A stretch of DNA of 64,000 nt from Streptomyces sp. TLI_146. Its GTDB lineage: Bacteria; Actinomycetota; Actinomycetes; Streptomycetales; Streptomycetaceae. Of the stretch, positions 1 through 7,807 are shown in pieces. The notes under the pieces are model-generated. The model saw nothing but the letters and a program-made list of their open reading frames with translations. It was not told the origin of the DNA and searched no databases. The position numbers and the translations under genes are program-made. Within the stretch, counting starts at the first letter, position 1. Every line of letters begins with the position of its first letter. The stretch lies in the NCBI RefSeq assembly GCF_002846415.1, contig NZ_PJMX01000001.1, forward strand, positions 5,208,001 through 5,272,000, given 5' to 3'.

Positions 1-54
1 GGTGCCAACTTGATCCTTACGTACTGGGCGACGGAGGTCGCCCGCGGGCTGTAG
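1..54 (+). CDS. hemB: C-terminal end of a HemB-like delta-aminolevulinic acid dehydratase (partial)
   Basis: The window opens inside a reading frame that ends at a TAG at 52-54. The visible 17 residues end LILTYWATEVARGL. This resembles the C-terminus of porphobilinogen synthase, which typically ends in an I-I-T-Y-[FW]-A-x-x-[VA]-A pattern. Family knowledge: HemB condenses two 5-aminolevulinate molecules to porphobilinogen in the cytoplasm. The gap to the next start codon is 18 nt, so the next gene may be read from the same transcript. The call rests on a very short peptide; the upstream sequence would settle it. Confidence 0.5.
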   Translation, partial: GANLILTYWATEVARGL

Positions 55-72
55 GGCGATGGGGGTCCAGCG

Positions 73-1038
73 GTGGCGGAACAGGCGTTAGACGTACGGG
101 ACTTCGACGACGTCGTCGACTTCGTCACGCCCGTGGACAACGTGTTCGTGCGCGCCCACCTCGGGGTGCCCGACCTCGACCTCGACTCCTGGACCCTGTC
201 GGTCGAAGGGCTCGTCGAGCGGCCGTTCCGGCTGCGGCTCGACGAGGTCCTCGCCCTGCCCGCCCGCCGGTTCACCGCCTTCCACGAGTGCTTCGGCAAC
301 CCGTTCAAGCCGGACGTGCCGACCCGGGCCGTGGCCAACCTGGTGTGGACCGGGTTCGACCTCTCCGCGCTCCTCGACCGGGCCGTGCCACTCGCCTCCG
401 CGCGGCACGTCTGGTTCGAGGGCGCGGACACCGGGGCGTTCGACGGCGAGGACGGGCTCTCGTACGTGAAGGACCTGCCCCTGGAGACGGCCCGGCGGGA
501 CGTCTTCCTCGCGTACGAGATGAACGGCGAGCCGCTCACCGTCCGGCACGGGCATCCGCTGCGGACCGTCGTGCCCCGGATGTTCGGCACGAACTCGGTG
601 AAGTGGCTGACCCGGATCATCCTGGCCGACGAGCGGCCGGACCACATGTTCACCACGCGCTTCTACACCCGCGTCCACCCCGGCGAGCGGACCGCCCGGC
701 CGGTGCGTTCCGTGGATGTCGGAAGCAAGATCCTCGGTCCCCAGGACGGGGATCAACTGCCGGGGGAGCGGGTCGAGTTGGTCGGGCGCGCCTGGAGTAC
801 GTGTGAGGTCGTCGCCGTCGATGTGAGTGTGGATGGGGAGGGCTGGCGGCCCGCCTCACTCGAACCGCTCGGGGCCGATCCCGCCTGGCAGCCCTTCACC
901 CTGGACTTGCGGCTCCCGCCCGGCCGCCACCGCATCCGCGCCCGCGCCACCGACCGCGACGGGCGCGTCCAGCCGCCGCCCGGGGTGCGCAACTCGATCC
1001 ACGAGATCACGGTCACCGTCGGGGGAGCGGGAGCGTGA
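73..1038 (+). CDS. Molybdopterin-dependent oxidoreductase, sulfite oxidase family, with a TTA codon
   Basis: 321 aa, GTG start 7 nt after a GGGGG stretch. The N-terminal two thirds look like the oxidoreductase molybdopterin domain. The motif HECFGNPF puts Cys73 where sulfite-oxidase-type enzymes hold the Mo-ligating cysteine. From about residue 215 follows a Mo-co dimerisation-like beta domain (GDQLPGERVELVGRAWS). No signal peptide or Tat motif is present, so a cytoplasmic enzyme is likely; the substrate cannot be told. Codon 6 is TTA (88-90), the only TTA I found in a confident gene here, which suggests bldA-dependent translation. The 3' end overlaps the convergent gene by 26 bp. The molybdate uptake genes at 25.8-29.2 kb could supply its metal (inference). 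Confidence 0.85.
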   Translation: MAEQALDVRDFDDVVDFVTPVDNVFVRAHLGVPDLDLDSWTLSVEGLVERPFRLRLDEVLALPARRFTAFHECFGNPFKPDVPTRAVANLVWTGFDLSALLDRAVPLASARHVWFEGADTGAFDGEDGLSYVKDLPLETARRDVFLAYEMNGEPLTVRHGHPLRTVVPRMFGTNSVKWLTRIILADERPDHMFTTRFYTRVHPGERTARPVRSVDVGSKILGPQDGDQLPGERVELVGRAWSTCEVVAVDVSVDGEGWRPASLEPLGADPAWQPFTLDLRLPPGRHRIRARATDRDGRVQPPPGVRNSIHEITVTVGGAGA

Positions 1039-1912
1039 CCGGGCGCCCGGACGGGTGGCCCGTGTGCGGGCTCAGCTCGGTCACCGCGAGCGTGGCCGTG
1101 GTGGACGCGTAGAGGTAGGTGCCCCGGGGGTGCACCGCGATCCCCGTGCAGTGCGGGACCGTGAAGCCCGGCAGCTTCTCGGGCGCGGTGTCCTGGGCGA
1201 GGAGGCCGTCGGTGCCGAGGGCGTCGCGATACACCGCTCCCGTCTCCTCTTCGGCGAAGTAGACGCAGCTGGCCGCCGGGTGGACCGTGAGCGGGCCCGG
1301 GGCGGGCGGCATCTGCCGGGTCAGCGACGGGCCGTCGGAGTCCGCCCGGCCGTCCGCGTTCAGCGCGAAGACGTTCAGGGCGCGGCCCTGGGGGTCGCTG
1401 ACGTAGAGGTGGGTGCCGGCCGGGTGGACGGCCAGGCCCTTGTGGAGGGGCGCTGTGCCGCGTACCCAGAGCGTCGTCGTGCCCCCGTCGTCGGGCCTGC
1501 CGTCCTCGCCCAGCGGAACGCACGAGACGGCCGCCTTCTCGTCCCGGTTGGCCACATAGAGGAGCGGACGGGACGGGTGCGGCGCGACCGTGCCGCCGGG
1601 CTCGGCGCCGGTCGGGGTGAACACCTGCCAGCCGATGCCGCGCGAAGGTCTGCCGGTGGCGTCCAGGACGTGCCACAGCAGCCGTCGGCCCGGGGGGTCG
1701 GTGACGTACAGGCGGGCGCCCGTGCTGTCCGCCGCGAGCCCGTACGGCCTGATGCCCGGGGTCCACTCGGCCGGGGCCTCCGGACGGCCGTCCTCGCCCA
1801 GCGGGACGCGCAGGATGCCGTGCGGCTCGCCCACGTACAGCCACGTCCCGTCGGGGTGGACGTGGAGCTCCGCCCGGACGTCCGCGTCCCACTGTTCCTC
1901 GTCCCGGCTCAC
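1013..1912 (-). CDS. Beta-propeller protein, lactonase/YncE-like
   Basis: 299 aa. I chose the GTG at 1912 because GGGAGG lies just upstream; the frame stays open further but that part reads as non-coding. The protein is built from repeats of about 45 residues, each with an HPxGxxLYV-type strand: HPDGTWLYVGEP, STGARLYVTDP, HPSRPLLYVANR, HPAGTHLYVSDP, HPAASCVYFAEE, HPRGTYLYAST. This is the signature of a seven-bladed propeller of the 6-phosphogluconolactonase/YVTN type. No signal peptide is seen. Actual enzymatic activity is not shown by the sequence. Convergent with, and overlapping the end of, the molybdopterin oxidoreductase gene. Confidence 0.7.
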   Translation of the reverse strand: MSRDEEQWDADVRAELHVHPDGTWLYVGEPHGILRVPLGEDGRPEAPAEWTPGIRPYGLAADSTGARLYVTDPPGRRLLWHVLDATGRPSRGIGWQVFTPTGAEPGGTVAPHPSRPLLYVANRDEKAAVSCVPLGEDGRPDDGGTTTLWVRGTAPLHKGLAVHPAGTHLYVSDPQGRALNVFALNADGRADSDGPSLTRQMPPAPGPLTVHPAASCVYFAEEETGAVYRDALGTDGLLAQDTAPEKLPGFTVPHCTGIAVHPRGTYLYASTTATLAVTELSPHTGHPSGRPVTLPLPRR

Positions 1913-2012
1913 TTGGCCTCCCGACGTCGTCGTGCGCCTGTCCCGCGTGTCGTCACAGAGGTAACGAGTCCGGCGACGGGCCGGGGCGCAGCCGCGCGGC
2001 CGGGTCACCCGG

Positions 2013-2225
2013 GCGGGTGTGTTCCCCCACCCCGCCCCTTCCCCAAAGCCCTCGGCCGGGCGGCTGGTTCTTCGGTTGCGGGCCGTCCCCAACTGGTCGC
2101 GCAGTTCCCCGCGCCCCTGAGACGCGCCCCTGCGGGGCGCCCAGGGGATTGCCGCGGAGCGGCATTTTCAGGGGCGCGGGGAACTGCGCGACCAGCCCCC
2201 ACCGGGCCGCAGACGAGCAAGCGCT
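2013..2225. repeat. Composite palindromic intergenic repeat, site A
   Basis: This fills most of the 410-bp gap between two divergent genes. A perfect 28-bp inverted repeat (2093-2120 against 2168-2195) contains the 20-bp arm GGGGCGCGGGGAACTGCGCG in both orientations (2098-2117 and 2171-2190). Between the arms sits an inner module with its own hairpin (GCGCCCCTGCGGGGCGC) and ATTGCCGCGGAGCGGCAT. To the left is an outer module rich in CCCACCCCGCCCCTTCCC. The same modules recur near 9.8, 22.3, 41.6 and 62.5 kb. No coding capacity; RNA from it would fold strongly. Confidence 0.85.
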
Positions 2226-2286
2226 TCCCCGACCAAAACACGGACAGGCGTGTGTAAGCGGCACGGAAGTGCGTACGCTGCCTGGC

Positions 2287-2304
2287 TAGTTGGATGTCCT
2301 ACTA
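2287..2304. promoter_or_regulatory. Palindromic operator before the aminotransferase gene
   Basis: TAGTTGGATGTCCTACTA is an inverted repeat with 7 of 8 matching positions per half-site around a TG centre. It lies 18 nt upstream of the ATG at 2323, a good place for repressor binding over the promoter or transcription start. The half-site style resembles GntR-family operators, but the cognate regulator is not adjacent and is unknown. Confidence 0.5.
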
Positions 2305-2322
2305 AACGACTGGGGGCCGCCC

Positions 2323-3513
2323 ATGAACGTCGCCGCCGCACCACCCGCCCTCGCCGCCCGGGCCGCCTCCGTGGGGGCCTCGCCCGTGCGGGAGATCCTG
2401 GCGCTCACCGCCCGGCCCGAGGTCATCTCGTTCGCGGGCGGGCTGCCCGCGCCGGAGCTGTTCGACGTGGCGGGGATGGCCGAGGCGTTCGGGGCCGTGC
2501 TCGCGGGCGAGGGGCGGGCGGCGTTGCAGTACTCGACGACCGAGGGCGACCCGGGGCTGCGGGCCGCCACCGCCGCGCGGCTCACCGCGCGCGGACTGCC
2601 CACCGGGGCCGGGCAGTTGCTCGTCACCACCGGGTCGCAGCAGGGCCTCACCCTGCTCGCGGCGGCCCTGGTCGAGCCCGGGGACACCGTCCTCGTCGAG
2701 GATCCCTGTTACCTCGCCGCGCTCCAGGTCTTCGGGTTCGCGGGTGCCCGGATCGTCGCCGTGCCCTCGGACGCCGACGGGCCCGACCCCGTGGCCCTCG
2801 ACGAACTCGTCGCCCGGGAGCGGCCGAAGCTCTTCTACTCGGTGCCCACCTTCCAGAACCCGACCGGCCGCACCATGACCGCCGAGCGGCGCCGGGCCGT
2901 CGCCGAGGTCGCTGTCCGGCGCGGGCTGTGGGTGGTCGAGGACGACCCGTACGGCGAGCTGCGCTACGAGGGCGAGAGCGTGCCGTGGATCTCCTCGTAC
3001 GAGGGCGCCGCCGACCGTACCGTCCTGCTCGGCAGCTACTCGAAGATCATGGCGCCGGGGCTGCGGCTCGGCTGGCTGCGGGCGCCCGAGGCGCTGCTGC
3101 GGGCCTGCGGCATCGCCAAGCAGGCCGCCGATCTGCACACCCCGACCGTCAACCAGCTCGCCGCCGCCCGCTATCTGGCCGACCGCGACCTGGACGCGCA
3201 CGTCGCCAAGGTGCGGGCGGCGTACGGCGAGCGGCGGGACGCGATGCTCGCCGGACTGGCGGACGCGCTGCCCGAGGGCTCCTCGTGGAACCGGCCCGAG
3301 GGCGGCATGTTCCTGTGGGCCACGCTGCCGCCGGGAAGCGACGCGACCGCCTCCCTGAAGGAGGCGGTCGCTCACGACGTGGCGTATGTGCCCGGCGCCC
3401 CCTTCTTCGCGGGGACACCCGACCCGGCCGCGCTGCGGCTGTGCTTCGTCACCTCGGCGCCGGACGAGATCGCGGAGGGGCTCAGGCGGCTGGGGCGGGC
3501 GCTGCGGGGCTGA
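2323..3513 (+). CDS. PLP-dependent aminotransferase, class I/II (LysN/MocR-aminotransferase-like)
   Basis: 396 aa, full length for fold-type I aminotransferases. The ATG at 2323 matches the start of the conserved region; an in-frame start 33 nt upstream would overlap the operator palindrome. Visible motifs: substrate-side SFAGGLPAPELF near the N-terminus, EDPCYLAAL, the PTFQNPTGRTM loop, VVEDDPYGELRY with the PLP-binding Asp, and GSYSKIMAPGLRLGWL carrying the Schiff-base lysine at about residue 241. This set fits 2-aminoadipate/aromatic-type transaminases such as LysN or the catalytic half of MocR proteins, but there is no GntR domain here. Stand-alone gene, probably controlled from the upstream palindrome. 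Exact substrate unknown. Confidence 0.85.
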   Translation: MNVAAAPPALAARAASVGASPVREILALTARPEVISFAGGLPAPELFDVAGMAEAFGAVLAGEGRAALQYSTTEGDPGLRAATAARLTARGLPTGAGQLLVTTGSQQGLTLLAAALVEPGDTVLVEDPCYLAALQVFGFAGARIVAVPSDADGPDPVALDELVARERPKLFYSVPTFQNPTGRTMTAERRRAVAEVAVRRGLWVVEDDPYGELRYEGESVPWISSYEGAADRTVLLGSYSKIMAPGLRLGWLRAPEALLRACGIAKQAADLHTPTVNQLAAARYLADRDLDAHVAKVRAAYGERRDAMLAGLADALPEGSSWNRPEGGMFLWATLPPGSDATASLKEAVAHDVAYVPGAPFFAGTPDPAALRLCFVTSAPDEIAEGLRRLGRALRG

Positions 3514-3536
3514 GGGCCTGTCTTTGCCGGGGCCTG

Positions 3537-4295
3537 CTACCAGGCGCTGATCGCGCCCATGTCCGACTGCCAGTAGGTGGCCATGGCCTGCGCGTCGACG
3601 ACGCCGACCGGCTTGGCCAGCGAGGCGTAGGCCGAGCGGCCGACGGACTCCATGCCGACGGCGCCGCGGAAGTACACGACGACCTGGCTGGTCATGTACG
3701 GGTCGGTGCCGTCGGGCTCGCCCTGGGTGCGGATCATCGCGTACGCGGACTGGCCCGGGGCGAGCGAGACGACCGACTGCGGGATGGTGTCCTTGTCGAC
3801 GGGGATCGGCGACTGGGCGTTGGAGAACTTGACCGCCGGGGCGTCGTAGGCGTTGCAGGTCGTCTTGCCGATGTTGGTCGCGGTCAGCAGGACGTGGTTG
3901 ATCGGGCGGGAGACCGGGGTCGCCGTCAGCTTGACGTTGGAGCCGGTGCAGGTGACGCGCTTGGACGAGCCCGAGCCCGAGCCCGTCTGGCCGCCCGACT
4001 GCTTGCCGTTCGACTTGGCGGGCTTGGCGGTGCCGGTGCCGCCGGTGGTCGCACCGGACCCGCCGGTGCCGCCGGAGGTGCCGCCCGTGCCGCCCGTCGT
4101 CCCGGCCGAGCCGCCGGCGGTCGTGGCGCCCTGGCTGCCGCCGTCCGTGCCGGAGGTGGCGGGCGCCGAGGCGGACGGCTTCGACCCCGCCTTGTCCGAC
4201 TCCTTCGAACCGGAGTCGCTGCCGCAGGCGCTGAGGGACAGCGCGGCGATGAGGGCGGTGGTCGCGGCGGCGGTGATGCGGAGGTTGGTGCGCAT
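3537..4295 (-). CDS. DUF4232 lipoprotein
   Basis: 252 aa, starting at the ATG at 4295 (GGGGAG about 10 nt upstream). The N-terminus is a lipoprotein signal (MRTNLRITAA start, hydrophobic stretch, lipobox LSAC with Cys24). Then comes a long low-complexity linker of Gly, Thr and Ser (roughly residues 30-100), typical of cell-wall-spanning spacers. The C-terminal domain begins near VTCTGSNVKLTATPV and has the strand pattern and paired cysteines of DUF4232, a family of unknown function in actinobacterial exported proteins. Convergent with the aminotransferase gene, 23 nt apart. A 34-residue membrane protein gene lies 64 nt upstream on the same strand. Confidence 0.8.
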   Translation of the reverse strand: MRTNLRITAAATTALIAALSLSACGSDSGSKESDKAGSKPSASAPATSGTDGGSQGATTAGGSAGTTGGTGGTSGGTGGSGATTGGTGTAKPAKSNGKQSGGQTGSGSGSSKRVTCTGSNVKLTATPVSRPINHVLLTATNIGKTTCNAYDAPAVKFSNAQSPIPVDKDTIPQSVVSLAPGQSAYAMIRTQGEPDGTDPYMTSQVVVYFRGAVGMESVGRSAYASLAKPVGVVDAQAMATYWQSDMGAISAW

Positions 4296-4359
4296 GGTGG
4301 ATCGAGCTCCCCGTTGGTCGGTGCGTGAGCGGAACGTGCTGAGTACGTGAGTGAGCGGG

Positions 4360-4464
4360 TCAGGCGTGAAGACTGAGGACCAGTGCGACGACCGTGACCA
4401 CCGAGGCGGCCAGCATCGCGGCGGCCAGCGTGTCCGCCAGGTTGACCCGGATGCGGAATCGCAT
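4360..4464 (-). CDS. 34-residue single-pass membrane protein
   Basis: A small frame on the minus strand: ATG at 4464 behind GGGGGAG at a good distance, TGA at 4360-4362. It translates to a basic, amphipathic start (MRFRIRVNLADTLAAAML) and a hydrophobic segment ending in VVTVVALVLSLHA. The positive-inside start followed by about 20 hydrophobic residues fits a single transmembrane helix. It precedes the DUF4232 lipoprotein gene on the same strand, so the two may be co-transcribed. I do not recognise a family or function. The strong ribosome binding site and clean membrane topology argue that it is real. Confidence 0.6.
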   Translation of the reverse strand: MRFRIRVNLADTLAAAMLAASVVTVVALVLSLHA

Positions 4465-4590
4465 TGCCTGCTCCCCCGGTGGTGCCGGTGTGGCTGGTTG
4501 CTGCACCTACCTTGCGGGCCGGTCGGCGGCGATCGCAATCAGCAGGGGACAATGGGGGAAGCTGGAACGCGGAAACACGCTCTGACCTGG

Positions 4591-4620
4591 GGAAACGCAC
4601 TTCCCCTGGAACGCGTTTCC
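4591..4620. promoter_or_regulatory. Inverted repeat upstream of the XRE regulator
   Basis: GGAAACGC (4591-4598) and GCGTTTCC (4613-4620) form a perfect 8-bp inverted repeat with a 14-nt centre, 28 nt before the GTG of the XRE gene. Related pieces (GGAACGCGGAAACACGC) lie just upstream. The position fits an autoregulatory operator or the promoter region; this is inference. Confidence 0.4.
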
Positions 4621-4647
4621 GGGACGGACAGGGGAGGGAAACGACTC

Positions 4648-6021
4648 GTGGCTACGGCTGAGTCCGAGGATTTCGCGGCGTTGCTCAGGGAGTTGAAGGA
4701 CCGTTCGGGACGGAGTTACGGCGTCCTCGCGGGCAAGCTCCATGTGAGTACGTCGACGCTCCACCGGTACTGCAACGGTGACGCCGTGCCCAATGAGTTC
4801 GCCCCGATCGACCGGCTGGCCCGGCTCTGCGGGGCCACCCGGGAGGAGTCGGTCGAGCTCCACCGGCGCTGGATCCTGGCGGACGAGGCGCGCCGCCGCT
4901 CGCGGGGCGCGGCGGCGGAAGCGGCGCGTCCGGTCGCGCGGACCGAGCCGGAGCCGAAGGCGGCCGCGCCCGCTGCCGCGACGGGCCCGGCACCCGAACC
5001 GGAGCCCGCGACCCCCGAGCCGGAACCCGCGCCCGAGCCGGAAGTCGTCTCCGTGGTCACCGATGTGGTCACCGGCGTGGTCACCGACGCGCCCGCCCCG
5101 CGCCGTCCGTCCCGTATCACCAAGCGCACCCGCCTCGTGCTCATCGGGGCGGCCGTCGTCGCGCTCGCCGTTCCGGCCGTGGCCGTCGCCGCGCTCTCCG
5201 GCGGGTCCGGGGACGACGGGGGCCCCAAGAGCTCGGCCGTCGCCGACGCCGAGGAGACCGGGCGTACCCTGCCGAAGGGCACGCTCCCCAAGCCCCCCGC
5301 GCCGAGCCCCGATGCCTCCTCGGCGAGCCCGTCCGGCAGCGGCAGTCCGTCCGCCCGCACCCCGTCGGCGCCCGCCCCCCGCAAGCACGCCCCGCCCGCC
5401 GCCGACCCGCTCGCCGTCGGCGTCAGCTCGTACCAGTGGGACGGGCCCTGCGGGAAGTTCTATCTGCTCGACCAGAAGCCGGGCTCGGTGCCGAAGCCGC
5501 CCGCCCCGGAGGAGAGCCGCCCGTGGGCGGGGCTGCTCGGCGGGGTCGACGGAGGGCACCTCACGCTCCAGCTCACCGCGACCGGCAAGACGGCCGAGTC
5601 GGTCGTCATCAACGCCGTGCACGTCCGGGTCGTGGACCGGGGGGCGCCGCTCGACTGGACCGCGTACTCGATGGGTTCGGGGTGCGGGGGCTCGATCACC
5701 CCGGGCTTCTTCGACATCGACCTGGACGCGTCCCAGCCGCGCGCCAAGCCGGTCGGCGGCACGCAGGGCGAGGCGAAGGCGCCCGCCACGGACTTCCCGT
5801 ACAAGGTGTCCGCGACCGATCCGCAGGTGCTCAACCTCGATGTGCACACCGACGCGCACGACGTGACCTGGTACCTGGAGATCGACTGGAGCAGCGGCGA
5901 CCGCTCCGGCAAGATCCCGGTCTACGACAACGGGAAGCCGTTCCACAGCAGCGCCATCAAGGGCCGCCCGGCCTACGAGTACCGGCTGGACACCAACGTG
6001 TGGGAGCGGCTCACCACGTGA
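4648..6021 (+). CDS. Membrane-anchored XRE-family regulator with an exported C-terminal domain
   Basis: 457 aa from the GTG at 4648, which has GGGGAGGG about 8 nt upstream. Residues about 5-70 are a helix-turn-helix of the XRE type (LAGKLHVSTSTLHRYCNG). A Pro/Glu-rich linker follows. One transmembrane helix at about residues 160-185 (LVLIGAAVVALAVPAVAVA) leads to a Pro/Ser-rich spacer, then an outside domain of about 190 residues starting near VGVSSYQWDGPCGKFYLL. The topology suggests a one-component sensor that binds DNA inside and senses something outside; this layout is common in Streptomyces but poorly studied. The inverted repeat just upstream may be its own binding site. Confidence 0.75.
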   Translation: MATAESEDFAALLRELKDRSGRSYGVLAGKLHVSTSTLHRYCNGDAVPNEFAPIDRLARLCGATREESVELHRRWILADEARRRSRGAAAEAARPVARTEPEPKAAAPAAATGPAPEPEPATPEPEPAPEPEVVSVVTDVVTGVVTDAPAPRRPSRITKRTRLVLIGAAVVALAVPAVAVAALSGGSGDDGGPKSSAVADAEETGRTLPKGTLPKPPAPSPDASSASPSGSGSPSARTPSAPAPRKHAPPAADPLAVGVSSYQWDGPCGKFYLLDQKPGSVPKPPAPEESRPWAGLLGGVDGGHLTLQLTATGKTAESVVINAVHVRVVDRGAPLDWTAYSMGSGCGGSITPGFFDIDLDASQPRAKPVGGTQGEAKAPATDFPYKVSATDPQVLNLDVHTDAHDVTWYLEIDWSSGDRSGKIPVYDNGKPFHSSAIKGRPAYEYRLDTNVWERLTT

Positions 6022-6043
6022 GCCGCTCCCCGCACGGGGCGGA

Positions 6044-7807
6044 TCAGAGGCGCTCGGGCGTCCGGATGCCGAGCAGGGCCATGCCCTGGTGGAGCGTCCG
6101 GGCGGTCAGGTCGCACAGGAACAGCCGGTTCTCGACCACGTCCTGCGCCGGGCGCGGCTTGATCACCGGGCACTGGTCGTAGAACGTCGTGAACAGGGAC
6201 GCCAGCTGGTACAGGTACGCCGCCAGCTTGTGCGGCGCGTACTCGGCCGAGGCCTCGTAGACCAGATCGCCGAACGCGTCCAGGTGCAGGCCCAACGCCC
6301 GCTCCGCCGGGGCGAGTTCGAGCTCGGGGTGCGCGGCGGCGGTGTCGCCCTCGGACTTGCGCAGGATCGACTTGATCCGGGCGTACGCGTACTGGAGGTA
6401 CACGGACGTGTCGCCGTTCAGCGACACCATCTGGTCCAGGTCGAACTTGTAGTCCCGGTTCGCCGACGTCGACAGGTCCGCGTACTTCACGGCGCCGATG
6501 CCGACGTACCGCCCGTTCTCGACGATCTCCTCCTCGGTCAGGCCCACCTTCTCGGCCTTCTCGCGCACGACCGCCGTGGCCCGCTCGACGGCCTCGTCGA
6601 GGAGGTCCTCCAGCTTGACCGTCTCGCCCTCACGGGTCTTGAACGGCTTGCCGTCGGCGCCCAGCACCGTGCCGTAGCCCATGTTGTGCGCGGTGACGTC
6701 GTCGCCGAGCCAGCCCGCCCGGCGGGCCGCCTCGAAGACCATCTTGAAGTGCAGCGACTGGCGTACGTCCACGACGTAGATCAGCGAGGTCGCGTTCAGG
6801 TCGGTGACCCGGTTCCGGATCGCCGAGAGGTCGGAGGCCGCATAGCCGAAGCCGCCGTCCGCCTTCTGCACGATCAGCGGGACCGGCTGGTCGTCCTTGC
6901 CCCGGATCTCGTCGAAGAAAACCACGAGCGCGCCCTCGGAGCGCACCGCGACACCGGACTCCTCAAGGAGGCGGGCCGTCTCCGGCATCAGGTCGTTGTA
7001 CGCGGACTCGCCGACGATCTCCTCGTCCCGGACCTCCATGTCCAGCTTCTCGAAGACCGAGTAGAAGTAGACCTTCGACTCGTCGACGAACTGCTGCCAC
7101 AGCTCCAGGGTCTCCTTGTCGCCCGACTGGAGGGCGACGACCCGCTTGCGCGCCCGCTCCTTGAACTCCTCGTCGGAGTCGAAGACCGCGCGCGAGGCCT
7201 TGTAGACCCGGTTCAGGTTCGACATGGCCTGCTCGCCGTCGACCTCGTCGGCCGGGGCCAGCTCGCCCGGGTTCTCGATCAGGTACTGGATGAGCATGCC
7301 GAACTGGGTGCCCCAGTCGCCGATGTGGTGCCGGCCGATCGTCTTCTCGCCGGTGAAGTCGAGCATGCCGCGCAGCGCGTCGCCGATGACCGCCGAGCGC
7401 AGATGGCCGACGTGCATCTCCTTCGCCACGTTCGGCTGGGCGTAGTCGACGACCGTGACGCCCGGCTTCTCCTTCAGCGGCACGCCGAGCCGGTCGTCGG
7501 CGGCGCGCGCGGCCAGCGTCCGGGTGATCGCCTTGTCGGTGAGCGTGATGTTGAGGAAGCCGGGGCCCGAGACCTCGACGTCCTTCAGCACGTCACCGGC
7601 GTCCAGCGCGTCGGTGACCTTCGTCGCCAGCTCGCGCGGGTTGCCCTTGAGCTTCTTCGCGAGCGCCAGGATGCCGTTGGCCTGGAAGTCGGCCCGGTCG
7701 CTTCGTCGCAGCAGCGGGTCGGTGGAGCCGGCCTCCGGCAGGGCTGCCGAGAGGGCGTCCGCCAGTCGCTGCTGGACAGTGGAAGCGAGGGAAGGGACCG
7801 AAGCCAT
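6044..7807 (-). CDS. argS: Arginyl-tRNA synthetase
   Basis: 587 aa, normal length for class I ArgRS. It starts at the ATG at 7807 (MASVPSLAS), which follows an AGGAAACGG-type binding site. An N-terminal Add1-like domain precedes the catalytic core; the HIGH-class motif appears as HVGH in NVAKEMHVGHLRSAVIGD near residue 135. A KMSKS-equivalent region lies near GKPFKTREGETVKLEDLL. The C-terminal anticodon-binding helical domain ends in the family-typical ALLGIRTPERL. It charges tRNA-Arg in the cytoplasm. The gene is divergent from lysS over a 180-bp spacer. It ends 22 nt from the stop codon of the XRE regulator gene. Confidence 0.97.
   Translation of the reverse strand: MASVPSLASTVQQRLADALSAALPEAGSTDPLLRRSDRADFQANGILALAKKLKGNPRELATKVTDALDAGDVLKDVEVSGPGFLNITLTDKAITRTLAARAADDRLGVPLKEKPGVTVVDYAQPNVAKEMHVGHLRSAVIGDALRGMLDFTGEKTIGRHHIGDWGTQFGMLIQYLIENPGELAPADEVDGEQAMSNLNRVYKASRAVFDSDEEFKERARKRVVALQSGDKETLELWQQFVDESKVYFYSVFEKLDMEVRDEEIVGESAYNDLMPETARLLEESGVAVRSEGALVVFFDEIRGKDDQPVPLIVQKADGGFGYAASDLSAIRNRVTDLNATSLIYVVDVRQSLHFKMVFEAARRAGWLGDDVTAHNMGYGTVLGADGKPFKTREGETVKLEDLLDEAVERATAVVREKAEKVGLTEEEIVENGRYVGIGAVKYADLSTSANRDYKFDLDQMVSLNGDTSVYLQYAYARIKSILRKSEGDTAAAHPELELAPAERALGLHLDAFGDLVYEASAEYAPHKLAAYLYQLASLFTTFYDQCPVIKPRPAQDVVENRLFLCDLTARTLHQGMALLGIRTPERL

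Noticed and set aside
2093..2195. Repeat element A as a CRISPR array or small structured RNA gene
   Set aside because: There are no regular unique spacers, arms are inverted, and no promoter or terminator frames a transcript. The 61-bp arms at site E also share their spacers, unlike CRISPR.
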